From: C7867-002 sp964646515
GTDB taxonomy: Bacteria; Patescibacteriota; Minisyncoccia; Phycocordibacterales; PALSA-1337
Direction: 5' to 3'
Length of the DNA stretch: 64,000 nucleotides
Assembly: GCA_964646515.1 (NCBI GenBank)
Contig: CAZYES010000002.1
Location: 1-64,000, forward strand
Shown here: in pieces, positions 34,068 to 42,599 of the stretch
Position numbering within the stretch: position 1 is the stretch's first letter
Layout: each line of letters begins with the position of its first letter
Translations under genes and position numbers: made by a program
The notes under the pieces: generated by a model
Told to the model about the DNA's origin: nothing
Database searches by the model: none
Seen by the model: only the letters and a program-made list of their open reading frames with translations

Positions 34068-35288
34068 TTATGGTGCTTTTACATCTTGTATACCTTTTGT
34101 TATTTCATTGGCGTATGTTGTTAACTCATTATATTTTTCTTGTGGCAGTTTATTTCTTGATGCATACAAAATGTCTGCCACATTACCCGCAGCCGCGTTC
34201 TTGGCGCCTTCTTGGCCGGATGGCGACCTGAAGGCGCTGGCTACTCGTTGTATATTTCCTAATAATGGTGTTGTTGCCACGATGATATGAGTCGTGTCTT
34301 CGATAACACCTCCCCAAAAAGTTGGGTCATTTGCTCTCCTGACTGCGGCCAATTGGGCCAGCATGGCCAGTTTGGTTTGTGTAAAGTTTGACTCAATTTC
34401 TAATTGTTTTACTTTTTCTGTTTGTCCCAGTGCTGTCAATTGTTCTTTGTAGGTTTCTTCTGTATCTCTGCACGCTTGTATCGCTTGATTTATGGTGTCC
34501 ACTGTTTGCACAGCCGTGTCGGTACTGATCATCTGGTTATCGATTGACTGGGTGCTGTAAATTAGGTATTGTTCGCCTCGACTTTCATTTATTTGCGCTA
34601 TTATTTCTTGAGCTTCAGGGTCTGTGGACGTGTCGACTTCATAGCCATTAGATTCTCTATATGACTGTTTGTATTGTTCTAGCTCATCTTCTAATACCTC
34701 GATTTCCTCATCGATTTCTTCTATTCTTGTTACAGCACCTTGGTTGGTTTGTCTTATTTGTTCTCTTTCTCTTTCAGCTATATTGTCAAAAAAAATTGTA
34801 GATGAATTGGTCCTACAGCCCGGATCTGTTATTTTTTTATTGCGGTCGCTCGGACAAGTCAGCTCTATATCGGGCACTAAAGTTTTTGGTATTTCTACCA
34901 GACGCGGATTGATGGTTCTTAGTATGATATAGGAGCACAATACCAAAAGGAGACCAAGTAAAGCATTTTGGATTTTCTTTTTGCCGTCGGTTTTTACTCC
35001 GGGGATAGAGCTTGTCATATATTGGAAGCCCCCCAAAACAATCATGAATACGGCAGCTACAGCAGCCAGGGCGACAAGTAAGTTGAAGGCATACTTGATA
35101 TATTCTTCGACAGTTACTGTCTCTTCCATTGACATACTGCCGTCTTTTTCGATCTGTGGCAAAGGTGCAAGCATGGTATATGTTTGAGGCTCTGTGGCCA
35201 TTGATATGCTTGGCAAGATAAATAAAAAGAGCAAGATTACTAGTAAAAACTTTTGGCCTTGGTTTGTCTTGTTTGAATTTATTTTCAT
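34068..35288 (-). CDS. T4SS pilin-like (VirB2-type) membrane protein with long coiled-coil tail
   Basis: 406 residues. A signal-like N-terminus (FLLVILLFLFILPSISMATE) is followed by the two-helix VirB2/T4SS-pilin module: EEYIKYAFNLLVALAAVAAV near 60-80, FMIVLGGFQYMTSS, the basic turn KTDGKKKIQNAL and LLGLLLVLCSYIILRTINP near 110-128. Unlike a normal ~100-residue pilin, it continues for some 280 residues with coiled coil (RIEEIDEEIEVLEDELEQYK) and a Gly/Ala-rich end. It could be a pilin fused to a stalk or a membrane scaffold; domain order is seen, role inferred. Confidence 0.75.
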   Translation of the reverse strand: MKINSNKTNQGQKFLLVILLFLFILPSISMATEPQTYTMLAPLPQIEKDGSMSMEETVTVEEYIKYAFNLLVALAAVAAVFMIVLGGFQYMTSSIPGVKTDGKKKIQNALLGLLLVLCSYIILRTINPRLVEIPKTLVPDIELTCPSDRNKKITDPGCRTNSSTIFFDNIAEREREQIRQTNQGAVTRIEEIDEEIEVLEDELEQYKQSYRESNGYEVDTSTDPEAQEIIAQINESRGEQYLIYSTQSIDNQMISTDTAVQTVDTINQAIQACRDTEETYKEQLTALGQTEKVKQLEIESNFTQTKLAMLAQLAAVRRANDPTFWGGVIEDTTHIIVATTPLLGNIQRVASAFRSPSGQEGAKNAAAGNVADILYASRNKLPQEKYNELTTYANEITKGIQDVKAP

Positions 35289-35297
35289 GAATATATT

Positions 35298-36326
35298 TTA
35301 AAAGGTTACTGTTGTGTTTTGCGGACTTGAATCGGTGTCTTTGAATACTACCGAGAAGCCAGCTTGGGCGTTCTGCAAGATTTGCTTGTTATTTCTGACA
35401 GACAGTTGGATATTTGAAGAACCAGTTAAGCCGTCAGGCGCGCGCAGTACCACCGACTCGTTCATGGTAAGTTCTGGGTGTCTCACGTTGTTGATTAGCC
35501 AAGTCAATACAAGATCGCCGTTACTATTATTTGGCTTGTTAAAACCAAAAGGTACCATGAGTACACTCGTTTCTTTTTCCGATCCTATATTGACGGAGTT
35601 ACCAATAGATTTGTTAAAAAGCGGTCCATACAATGGATCATCTACGTAAAAACCGATCAACGGCGCCACGAAGCTTATGGTAACTGTTCCTATCGCTTGT
35701 GAGCTGTTATCTCTTGGTGAGACGGTAACAGATATAGATGAAGCCTGAGGAACGATCTCACCAGTCAAAATGATTGACTGTTTGCCATAACCAGACAGGT
35801 TTTCTATGGCTTGTCCGTTTCTTTTCCACTTGTAGACGAGAGTTTCCGGATCGTATTCTACTCCAGACGAGTCGGCAATATGTGGGATAGCTATGATTTT
35901 ATAACTATTTTGGTATACAACGGGCATTTTCCCTCTGAACATTGGTGGCACATAACCATCTGTCTCAACGATTAGGTCCACTGAGCCAGAGCCTATTGTG
36001 ATTGAATTTGTTAGATTAGTCCCACCTGTAGTTATCGCCGTGGCTATGATCTTTAATTTTTGACCAAGTTGCGGTGCTTTTACTTCCAGTTTTGTGATAC
36101 CAACATCATTTTGTACGGTTTCTCCGTTTACGGACCAGGTAATTTTTGCCGAATCAATGTTGGCACTGTAACTTCTTGCTGTGATAGTGACCATTTGTCC
36201 TGGAGACGGATTGTTTGGAGAAGCAGAAAGAACTAACCCACTAGTTGCCAAAGGCGCTATCTGTGCATGTGCCGTCGAGATAGAGAATATAATATAGAGG
36301 ACAATTAATGAGACACAACGTTTCAT
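35298..36326 (-). CDS. Secreted Ig-like-domain protein of the T4SS-like cluster
   Basis: 342 residues from ATG 36324-36326, chosen because MKRCVSLIVLYIIFSISTAHA is a good signal peptide; a 23-codon upstream extension is polar and unlikely. The mature part is beta-rich with Ig/PKD-like strands (LSASPNNPSPGQMVTITARS, AKITWSVNGETV, PETLVYKWKRNGQAIENLSG). It has no cysteines in the core and no catalytic motif. It lies nine bases upstream of the pilin-like gene. It is probably an extracytoplasmic part of the secretion or pilus machine (inference). Confidence 0.65.
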   Translation of the reverse strand: MKRCVSLIVLYIIFSISTAHAQIAPLATSGLVLSASPNNPSPGQMVTITARSYSANIDSAKITWSVNGETVQNDVGITKLEVKAPQLGQKLKIIATAITTGGTNLTNSITIGSGSVDLIVETDGYVPPMFRGKMPVVYQNSYKIIAIPHIADSSGVEYDPETLVYKWKRNGQAIENLSGYGKQSIILTGEIVPQASSISVTVSPRDNSSQAIGTVTISFVAPLIGFYVDDPLYGPLFNKSIGNSVNIGSEKETSVLMVPFGFNKPNNSNGDLVLTWLINNVRHPELTMNESVVLRAPDGLTGSSNIQLSVRNNKQILQNAQAGFSVVFKDTDSSPQNTTVTF

Positions 36327-36401
36327 TGCAGTCATTTTATCAATAAACACGGATAATTGCGATTGTAGCTGTGTACGATGTGCTTTTTGAGTCATATAAA
36401 T

Positions 36402-36830
36402 TTAATTTTGTGGGGCACGGACGCCGTCGACATTGGCTGGTTGCATGGCTTGTGCTGGCAATCTGATACCATCCTGATTGAGTGGGCGAGACGCATGACC
36501 GTTCATGGCAGATATGGTTTTTGACATACCTAGCTTGTCTTCGGTTCTGACCATGACTATTACGATGATGATACCGGCCAGAGTCATAGGAAAGGCCTGG
36601 ATTGCGGGGATCATCTCGGCTATTGTTGATATAGCTCCTGTGGCCAATCTTTTTGCGTTTACGAAACCACAGCCAATTTTCCAGAGATATACGCTGGCGC
36701 ACACCCAGAATACTGGCCCAGAAATGTCCCCAACAAATGGTATCAAACTAAGGAGATCGGCCAATACTGCAAAAGAAATGAAGAAGACCATTCCGATTAT
36801 CCCTATACGATATTTGGTTTGTCCTTCCAT
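36402..36830 (-). CDS. Membrane protein of the T4SS-like cluster
   Basis: 142 residues with three predicted membrane helices: IGIIGMVFFISFAVLADLLS, a middle stretch FVGDISGPVFWVCASVYLWK, and MIPAIQAFPMTLAGIIIVIV near 75-97. A polar tail follows (HASRPLNQDGIRLPAQAMQP). No enzyme motif was recognised. It lies between the VirB4-like ATPase and the Ig-like protein on the same strand, so it is likely a small inner-membrane component of the machine. Confidence 0.6.
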   Translation of the reverse strand: MEGQTKYRIGIIGMVFFISFAVLADLLSLIPFVGDISGPVFWVCASVYLWKIGCGFVNAKRLATGAISTIAEMIPAIQAFPMTLAGIIIVIVMVRTEDKLGMSKTISAMNGHASRPLNQDGIRLPAQAMQPANVDGVRAPQN

Positions 36831-36873
36831 GGTGACCTAATTATAGCAGAACTTATTTGTTTGTAGGTTTTAT

Positions 36874-38688
36874 CTATTGACCTGACGCTTCTAGTTCCCT
36901 CTTTGCTTGTTGTATCTGCATTATTTGCGCGGGGTTGGTGGTGATGATCTGGTCTTCCGTGTATGAGGCAACGATTTTCATGGCCACGTGTTTCAATCCT
37001 ACGAAGAACATCCCTTCGCCAACGTCAGATTCTAGGAGTAAATATTTTTCTTCGTCGGTTAGGTTGAAGGTTTTTTGTATGTGGTCTATAACTGATGGTG
37101 ATTGTTTCAAAAGAATTTGTATAGAAGAGTTGGTCACAATGGGCATGCCGTATGGGGAATTTAGAAAGTCGTCCACATCTTGCGTGATTGTCGCTAGACC
37201 AAGAAAATATTTACGTCCACGTTTGGCTAGGCTGAACAGGAACGAGGCGGTATCTTCAGATTTCATCATCCACCACGCTTCATCTATCACTAGTAGTCGT
37301 TTCTTTAGGTCCTTACGGACGGCATTCCATATATAGTGAGTCACGATGTACATTGCCACTGGTTTCAGTTCGTCCTCCATGTCTCTCAAGGAAAATACGG
37401 CAAATTTTTTGTTTATGTCCACATTTGAAGGACGATTGATGAATCCAGCCCAAGTTCCTTTGGTATACTTGGTCAATCTTTGTACCAATGAATCGGCGCC
37501 TTCCATTCCCGCAAGGACCATTTCAAAGTCTGAAAGTAATGGGGGTTCAACGCTTCGAAAATCTGATTCGGGGGTTATATCTTTGAGAGCGTAGGTCTCT
37601 GAAATAGCTCGGTCAATGATGGCGTCTTCTTCTTGTGTTAGACCTCCTAACATGATGCGGAATAATCCGACAAGGTTGATGATATTTGATCTCAGAACAT
37701 CAGAGGCTGACTCATCCTCTCGGGGTATTGGCAGATCAAATGGATTGATATGATGTTCGGAATTGAGAGAAATATTGAAATACTTCCCTCCCGTGGCTTC
37801 GGCCATGTATTCGTATTCTTTTTCTGGATCGATGACGATAACATCGGTGTCAAACATCAAAGTTCTCAGAATCTCAAGCTTTGTGCAATAAGATTTACCG
37901 GCGCCAGCAACGGCAAAAGTCACCGAATTGTAGTTTTCCAACAAAAAACGATCAAAAAGTACCAGAGAAGAATTGTGTCGATTGATACCATACAAAATGC
38001 CTTTGTCGGAGGTCAAATCGAAAGAAACGAATGGAAATAGCGATGAAAGTGGCGAAGAATTAAGCTTTGAATGTACAGCCAATTGGTCGTCCCCTATTGG
38101 AATAACGCTCTTGAACCCTTGTTCCTGTTGAAACAGTGCCGGTTTTACGTAGACGAGTTTTGATTCAAGAATGGATTTTATCTCTGATTCTAGTTTATCC
38201 AACTCGCCTTCGGAGTCTGCAAAAATAGTTATGTAGACGCCAACATCAAAGAGATGTTCTTGTGCCTGCATGAGCTGGTCACGCAAAGCTTCTAGATCTT
38301 GATAAGCGGTGTCTAATGCTGGGTCACGCACTAACCCCTTTTCTTCTCTTCTGGATATTTGGCTTTGCACTTCGGCTACTTTCTTTTGGAAATGACGCAA
38401 CACTTTGGCCGTGTCCACCGGATGTATGAAGATAGAGACATTAAAAACCTTGTCTAGATTAATAATTGGCGCGAACCAGCTTCCATCGAGAAAACGCGGA
38501 TATGAGATAACGAACAGGGTGCGTCCTACTTTTTCGCCCAGATTCAATTCCTTGGGACTTATTTTTAATGCCGATGGAGCAATAACATCTTTTAATTCCA
38601 ATACGCCAGCTTGGTATATCTCTTCAGGTAGGATAGAAACTATTGGGGATTCTTCTTTTTTGCCTAGTAATTTGTTGAATAGAGACAT
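36874..38688 (-). CDS. VirB4-like T4SS ATPase (C-terminal motor part)
   Basis: 604 residues. Walker A is at about residues 259-267 (AVAGAGKSYCTKLEILRTL), followed by DVIVIDPEKEYEYMAEATGG, the VirB4-type HHINPFDLP and the Walker B RLLVIDEAWWMMK near 465. LATITQDVDDFLNS and TNSSIQILLKQSP complete the TraC/TraE/VirB4 motor pattern. It energises substrate or pilin movement at the inner membrane. It follows the 213-residue gene with a one-base gap; together they correspond to a normal-length VirB4, so the protein is encoded in two pieces. Confidence 0.88.
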   Translation of the reverse strand: MSLFNKLLGKKEESPIVSILPEEIYQAGVLELKDVIAPSALKISPKELNLGEKVGRTLFVISYPRFLDGSWFAPIINLDKVFNVSIFIHPVDTAKVLRHFQKKVAEVQSQISRREEKGLVRDPALDTAYQDLEALRDQLMQAQEHLFDVGVYITIFADSEGELDKLESEIKSILESKLVYVKPALFQQEQGFKSVIPIGDDQLAVHSKLNSSPLSSLFPFVSFDLTSDKGILYGINRHNSSLVLFDRFLLENYNSVTFAVAGAGKSYCTKLEILRTLMFDTDVIVIDPEKEYEYMAEATGGKYFNISLNSEHHINPFDLPIPREDESASDVLRSNIINLVGLFRIMLGGLTQEEDAIIDRAISETYALKDITPESDFRSVEPPLLSDFEMVLAGMEGADSLVQRLTKYTKGTWAGFINRPSNVDINKKFAVFSLRDMEDELKPVAMYIVTHYIWNAVRKDLKKRLLVIDEAWWMMKSEDTASFLFSLAKRGRKYFLGLATITQDVDDFLNSPYGMPIVTNSSIQILLKQSPSVIDHIQKTFNLTDEEKYLLLESDVGEGMFFVGLKHVAMKIVASYTEDQIITTNPAQIMQIQQAKRELEASGQ

Positions 38689-38689
38689 G

Positions 38690-39331
38690 TTAGGTTATTT
38701 GGATGGGTTTTTCTGTTTCGCCCGGGTTGAATAATTTATAATATAACTCCACTACTTCTTCTGTCCCCAACTCTGCTACACGAACACCGCATCTTACCAA
38801 GCCCTGTTCGACGACGGTGACGCGTTGTTCCAACTGGCTTCGATATTCTTGGAATTGTTCATCGGCGCTCTCGGTTCGTGTTTTTCCTTTGTTTCTGCCT
38901 GGCATTATGTTGGAAATCGGGTTGTTACTACTGCTCATAATTGCCGGATCATATGGTATGACAACGAAGAAACTTTTTGACATGATGTTGGTGCTTTCTA
39001 CGAAAGCCTTGATGAATTCTATATATTCGCGAACTTGTATTTTCATTAACTCGGTTTGTTGCTCTTTGTAACGATCTTCGAGTAGCGCTATATATGGCCT
39101 GATGTCTAGTTTTTTTGATTGCACAAAAATTTGTATCGGGAAATCCAGGGAGTTTAAGAAATTTTGAAATTGAAAAAGAATAGAATTTTGCTCATCCTGT
39201 GATTTTAGGGCGAAATTCAATGATGAAGCCAAAATGATCGAACGCATGTTGCCATTTTTTAGGACGATTACGCCGTCGCGAATTTCTTGTATTGGCACAA
39301 AGTCTTGAGTTGTTTTTGATTTGTCAGCCAT
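38690..39331 (-). CDS. TraC/VirB4 N-terminal-domain protein
   Basis: 213 residues: TQDFVPIQEIRDGVIVLKNG, RSIILASSLNFALKSQDEQN near 30-49, FPIQIFVQSKKLDIRPYIAL near 64-83 and FFVVIPYDPAI near 121. These are the hallmarks of the N-terminal domain found at the front of TraC/VirB4 ATPases. It ends one base before the VirB4-like motor gene, suggesting a split of one ancestral protein and tight co-translation. Confidence 0.8.
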   Translation of the reverse strand: MADKSKTTQDFVPIQEIRDGVIVLKNGNMRSIILASSLNFALKSQDEQNSILFQFQNFLNSLDFPIQIFVQSKKLDIRPYIALLEDRYKEQQTELMKIQVREYIEFIKAFVESTNIMSKSFFVVIPYDPAIMSSSNNPISNIMPGRNKGKTRTESADEQFQEYRSQLEQRVTVVEQGLVRCGVRVAELGTEEVVELYYKLFNPGETEKPIQIT

Positions 39332-39333
39332 TT

Positions 39334-39768
39334 TTATTTTTGGTTTTTGTTAGAATATATACTCTCTTTAATATCCAAACTCCAAGTCAAATCTTTGAGT
39401 TTACTATTGGAAATTTTTGGAACGGTTATGGAAGCATAATTTTTGGCATCCTTGATTGAGCTTTGCACGTCTTTGGGTTGTGGTTTTTGGGTCTTTTCCC
39501 AGATGTAAAGTTTGTTGCCGATGAAATACTTGAACCCGTATTCTACTACATTTATGAGTGGTTTATTATTTATTTTGTAAAATGCCAAAGCGCCTGATAT
39601 GCCTATAATAACCACTATAGGGATGGCCGATAGCCACAAACTGCCCAAAAGTACATATACCAAAAACGATAGACCACCTCCGCCAGCCAGGTATATAAAC
39701 TGTTTCAGTGTAAGCGGTCCGAAGATTTTGTCTTCTATTTCTATGAATTGAGGTACTTGGAAACGCAT
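39334..39768 (-). CDS. PrgI-family (VirB3-like) membrane protein
   Basis: 144 residues. The PrgI pattern is clear: RFQVPQFIEIEDKIFGPLTL at the start, then QFIYLAGGGGLSFLVYVLLG and a second helix (LSAIPIVVIIGISGALAFYK), then NNKPLINVVEYGFKYFIGNK. PrgI/VirB3 proteins partner VirB4 at the inner membrane. It precedes the TraC-like gene by two bases, in the usual order for Gram-positive-style systems. Confidence 0.85.
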   Translation of the reverse strand: MRFQVPQFIEIEDKIFGPLTLKQFIYLAGGGGLSFLVYVLLGSLWLSAIPIVVIIGISGALAFYKINNKPLINVVEYGFKYFIGNKLYIWEKTQKPQPKDVQSSIKDAKNYASITVPKISNSKLKDLTWSLDIKESIYSNKNQK

Positions 39769-39822
39769 TGCTTGTATTATAGCTTATTTGTTCTGGAACA
39801 GCGAAAGTATTTTTGGTAATGA

Positions 39823-40536
39823 TCACTCTATGGGTTCCCTATATGGGTCTGGACCGGTTCTTTTTGCTGGTATAGCTTGAGCCGGTCTCTCATTTTGTGT
39901 GGGGTTTACTGTTTTTGCTGGACCATCTGGTATCTGTTTCGTGGGCACATTTTCTGGCGCTGGCGCTCCGACATTATAGGTTGTTTTTTCTTCTACTTGT
40001 GCTCTACCACCTTCTAGTAATTGGTCGATCAATGGCTCGGTGAATGTTTCACTACTTTCTTTCTGTACAACGGTTTCTTTGCTCGGTGTGGGATTTTCTA
40101 TGTCTGAAATGATTTTTTCTTTATCTGCTGGGGTTACGCCGTTATTGCCATTTTCAGTTTCTTTTTTTTCTTGTTCGACCGTGAAATTGCCAACAGTCTC
40201 TAGATTTGAAATTGTTTGTGCCTCGTATTCTTGTATTTGTGCTTGCATTTCCTTCTTTATAGTTTGGAATACATCTTCGTTTACCATTTTTGCTATTTTT
40301 TCGGCGGTATCTCTGTCGATTTCGAGTCGTTTTACTATGTTCGTGACGAAATCTTTTGATTGGCTCTGTCCCGTAATGGTGTCGCCTATCTCGGCATCGA
40401 GTTCCCCTATCTGGTCTATGTGTAGGCCAAATTGATTTCCTATTTTTTCACAGGCATCGTATATCATCGGCGATTGAGCCAACTTGATCATGTCCTCGTT
40501 TTTTGTTTTTGTTGTGTCCATTTTTTTATTAGTCAA
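39823..40536 (-). CDS. Hypothetical cytoplasmic protein of the T4SS-like cluster
   Basis: 237 residues. The N-terminal half is helical (MIYDACEKIGNQFGLHIDQI, ELDAEIGDTITGQSQSKDFV, TAEKIAKMVNEDVFQTIKKE) and looks like a compact domain. The second half is disordered and Pro/Glu-rich (GAPAPENVPTKQIPDGPAKT). No membrane segment. It lies between the VirB6-like and PrgI genes on the same strand. Function not recognised; position suggests an adaptor. Confidence 0.55.
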   Translation of the reverse strand: MTNKKMDTTKTKNEDMIKLAQSPMIYDACEKIGNQFGLHIDQIGELDAEIGDTITGQSQSKDFVTNIVKRLEIDRDTAEKIAKMVNEDVFQTIKKEMQAQIQEYEAQTISNLETVGNFTVEQEKKETENGNNGVTPADKEKIISDIENPTPSKETVVQKESSETFTEPLIDQLLEGGRAQVEEKTTYNVGAPAPENVPTKQIPDGPAKTVNPTQNERPAQAIPAKRTGPDPYREPIE

Positions 40537-40592
40537 CTGTATTAGTATATTTATCGAATACTTTTTTCATTGGCTAGTTCTTCTCCGTTAAA

Positions 40593-42569
40593 TTATGTCC
40601 AGCTATCAATGTTACGGTTGATATATCCAGCTGCTGCATGTTTTCGTCCTGCTCTAGGGCCAGTGGTACTTGTTATTTGATTTAGGACCTTATTGGCGAT
40701 CAGGGTTTTTGTCCCTTGGTCTAGGCCATTTTTGTCCAAATAATCTAGTTGTCCAGCATTCAGGAATGGGACGAAATAAGCACCCGATACCATGCCAGGA
40801 TTTTTTGTGGCGATTTTTAGTAAATCTGGACCATTAAGGTTTTTTACCATGTTTTCTATACTTGAAGTGTTGCCACTCGTCACGGCGTCGTTCACTGACA
40901 GATTCAGGGCCTTTTCTCTGTTATCCATTACTGATTTCTTGTCTGCGTCAGAAATATCTTCCGATTTCATTATGGCTTCGAAGTCATCTTTTCCTAACCG
41001 CTTTATTACTTCAATGTTTTTGAGGTTATCGGCTCCCAGTGCAAGTCTTTCTTTTGTATTCATTTTGCCGATGATATTTTCTACGGTTATTATCTCACCA
41101 GTCTTTGGATCTTTTCTAATTACTGGTGGCGCTCCCGGTTTGATGTCTTTCAGTGCGATACCAAGTTGATCTCTGCGATCAAATTCAGCCTTTTTGCTTT
41201 CTGCCACCTTTTTTTCTTTTGAGTATTCCTCGGCAGATCTCTTTGTGCCGAATTTCTTTTTAGCCAGAGCTCCCGTTGTAGCACCTCTAATATCTTTTCC
41301 GAGTACAGTATCTCCGAAGAATCTTGAGTTTGATAACTTTTTGTCCAACGACATGGCCCCTGCTCCTATGGTGCCTCTGGCAAGCACTCCGCCAGCTGTT
41401 GTGGCTGTCCCAACAGTCGCTGATTTTGCCAAACCTCCTGCTCTACTCCACATTGCTCCGGCGCCGATCTTACCACCGAGTTTGTTCAAGTATTGGTTCG
41501 CTATACCTTCTCCACCAGCGCCAAGCTTGAGTGCGGCCAGCAATGGCAAGTTGAGCATTATTATTACAAAAACGCAGTTAGCGATGAGACCGAAGAAACT
41601 GAAGTAGAAATTGGTATTAGCTACACCCAAGCTTTCAGTGAAATTGGTACCGTTTACGACCTGTAGAGCCATATACATGAGAAGCAGATATGCCGGCATG
41701 AATATCAGTTGCCCGGATAGCAGTTTCCAACCTTTGTTAGCGTATTCTTTGAGTTGGGGTATTATATATGCCGCAAACCAGATCGGTGAGAATCCAAGTA
41801 GAAAGACCAAAATAGCCAGTCGTATGATAAAAGCCAGAGACGCAAATAGAAAACTTAGACCAGCTGTTATCATCATCCCTGCTCCAGCAAAACTGACGAT
41901 GGCTATACGTATCCAGTTTGGTAATCTATCCCCAGTATTGGCGGTCATATTTTCAATACCTTCACTTTTATATAACTGAGTGAGATTTAATGAATTCATA
42001 AAGACATCGGATATACTGCCTTTGACCATAGATTCTTGTGCCAACGAAGTAATTGGCACGTCTTTGATTGGTAATACATTGGGGGTTAGTTGTTTGAACA
42101 ATTGTACAGAGACTATGTTGGAGGCATCTATCAAGACGCTGACGATGAAAAAACTGAAGTTTATTAGAACCCCAGCGATAATTATGTTTTTCATTATTTC
42201 GCCGAATCCCGGTCTTTTTAGGTCCAATATCATCTGAAAGGCCATGAACAACAAAGAGAATATGATGAACATGCCTGTTATGTCTCGTATTGATCTCCAA
42301 ACAACATATATGGCGGGTGTGCTATCCACGAAATCTTTTATCTGTATGGTGATATTGATAGACATGTTCAATATCAGTCCACATATGCTTAGAAAAGCAG
42401 AGGCAAGTGTTAGGACAAAGTATCCCAATCTATTAAAAATCGCTTCCGCAATGCTATCTCCAAGACTAGCATTAGCAATATGCGCAGGTATGCTTATCAT
42501 GTAAATGATCAGGATCGATATTATGATTAATGGCAGGTATTTCTTCATTTTTTGTTGGTAGCGCGACAT
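40593..42569 (-). CDS. VirB6/TrbL-like polytopic membrane protein
   Basis: 658 residues. An N-terminal signal-like helix is followed by about seven more membrane helices to roughly residue 350 (for example IFNRLGYFVLTLASAFLSIC, DITGMFIIFSLLFMAFQMIL, AGAGMMITAGLSFLFASLAF, IANCVFVIIMLNLPLLAALK). Gly/Ala-rich linkers (GGKIGAGAMWSRAGGLAKSA) and a long charged soluble tail follow. This is the layout of VirB6/TrbL channel proteins with extended C-termini. It probably forms part of the inner-membrane passage; the family match is by topology and context. Confidence 0.75.
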   Translation of the reverse strand: MSRYQQKMKKYLPLIIISILIIYMISIPAHIANASLGDSIAEAIFNRLGYFVLTLASAFLSICGLILNMSINITIQIKDFVDSTPAIYVVWRSIRDITGMFIIFSLLFMAFQMILDLKRPGFGEIMKNIIIAGVLINFSFFIVSVLIDASNIVSVQLFKQLTPNVLPIKDVPITSLAQESMVKGSISDVFMNSLNLTQLYKSEGIENMTANTGDRLPNWIRIAIVSFAGAGMMITAGLSFLFASLAFIIRLAILVFLLGFSPIWFAAYIIPQLKEYANKGWKLLSGQLIFMPAYLLLMYMALQVVNGTNFTESLGVANTNFYFSFFGLIANCVFVIIMLNLPLLAALKLGAGGEGIANQYLNKLGGKIGAGAMWSRAGGLAKSATVGTATTAGGVLARGTIGAGAMSLDKKLSNSRFFGDTVLGKDIRGATTGALAKKKFGTKRSAEEYSKEKKVAESKKAEFDRRDQLGIALKDIKPGAPPVIRKDPKTGEIITVENIIGKMNTKERLALGADNLKNIEVIKRLGKDDFEAIMKSEDISDADKKSVMDNREKALNLSVNDAVTSGNTSSIENMVKNLNGPDLLKIATKNPGMVSGAYFVPFLNAGQLDYLDKNGLDQGTKTLIANKVLNQITSTTGPRAGRKHAAAGYINRNIDSWT

Positions 42570-42599
42570 GACACTATATTAACGTAACCAATCTTCTAT

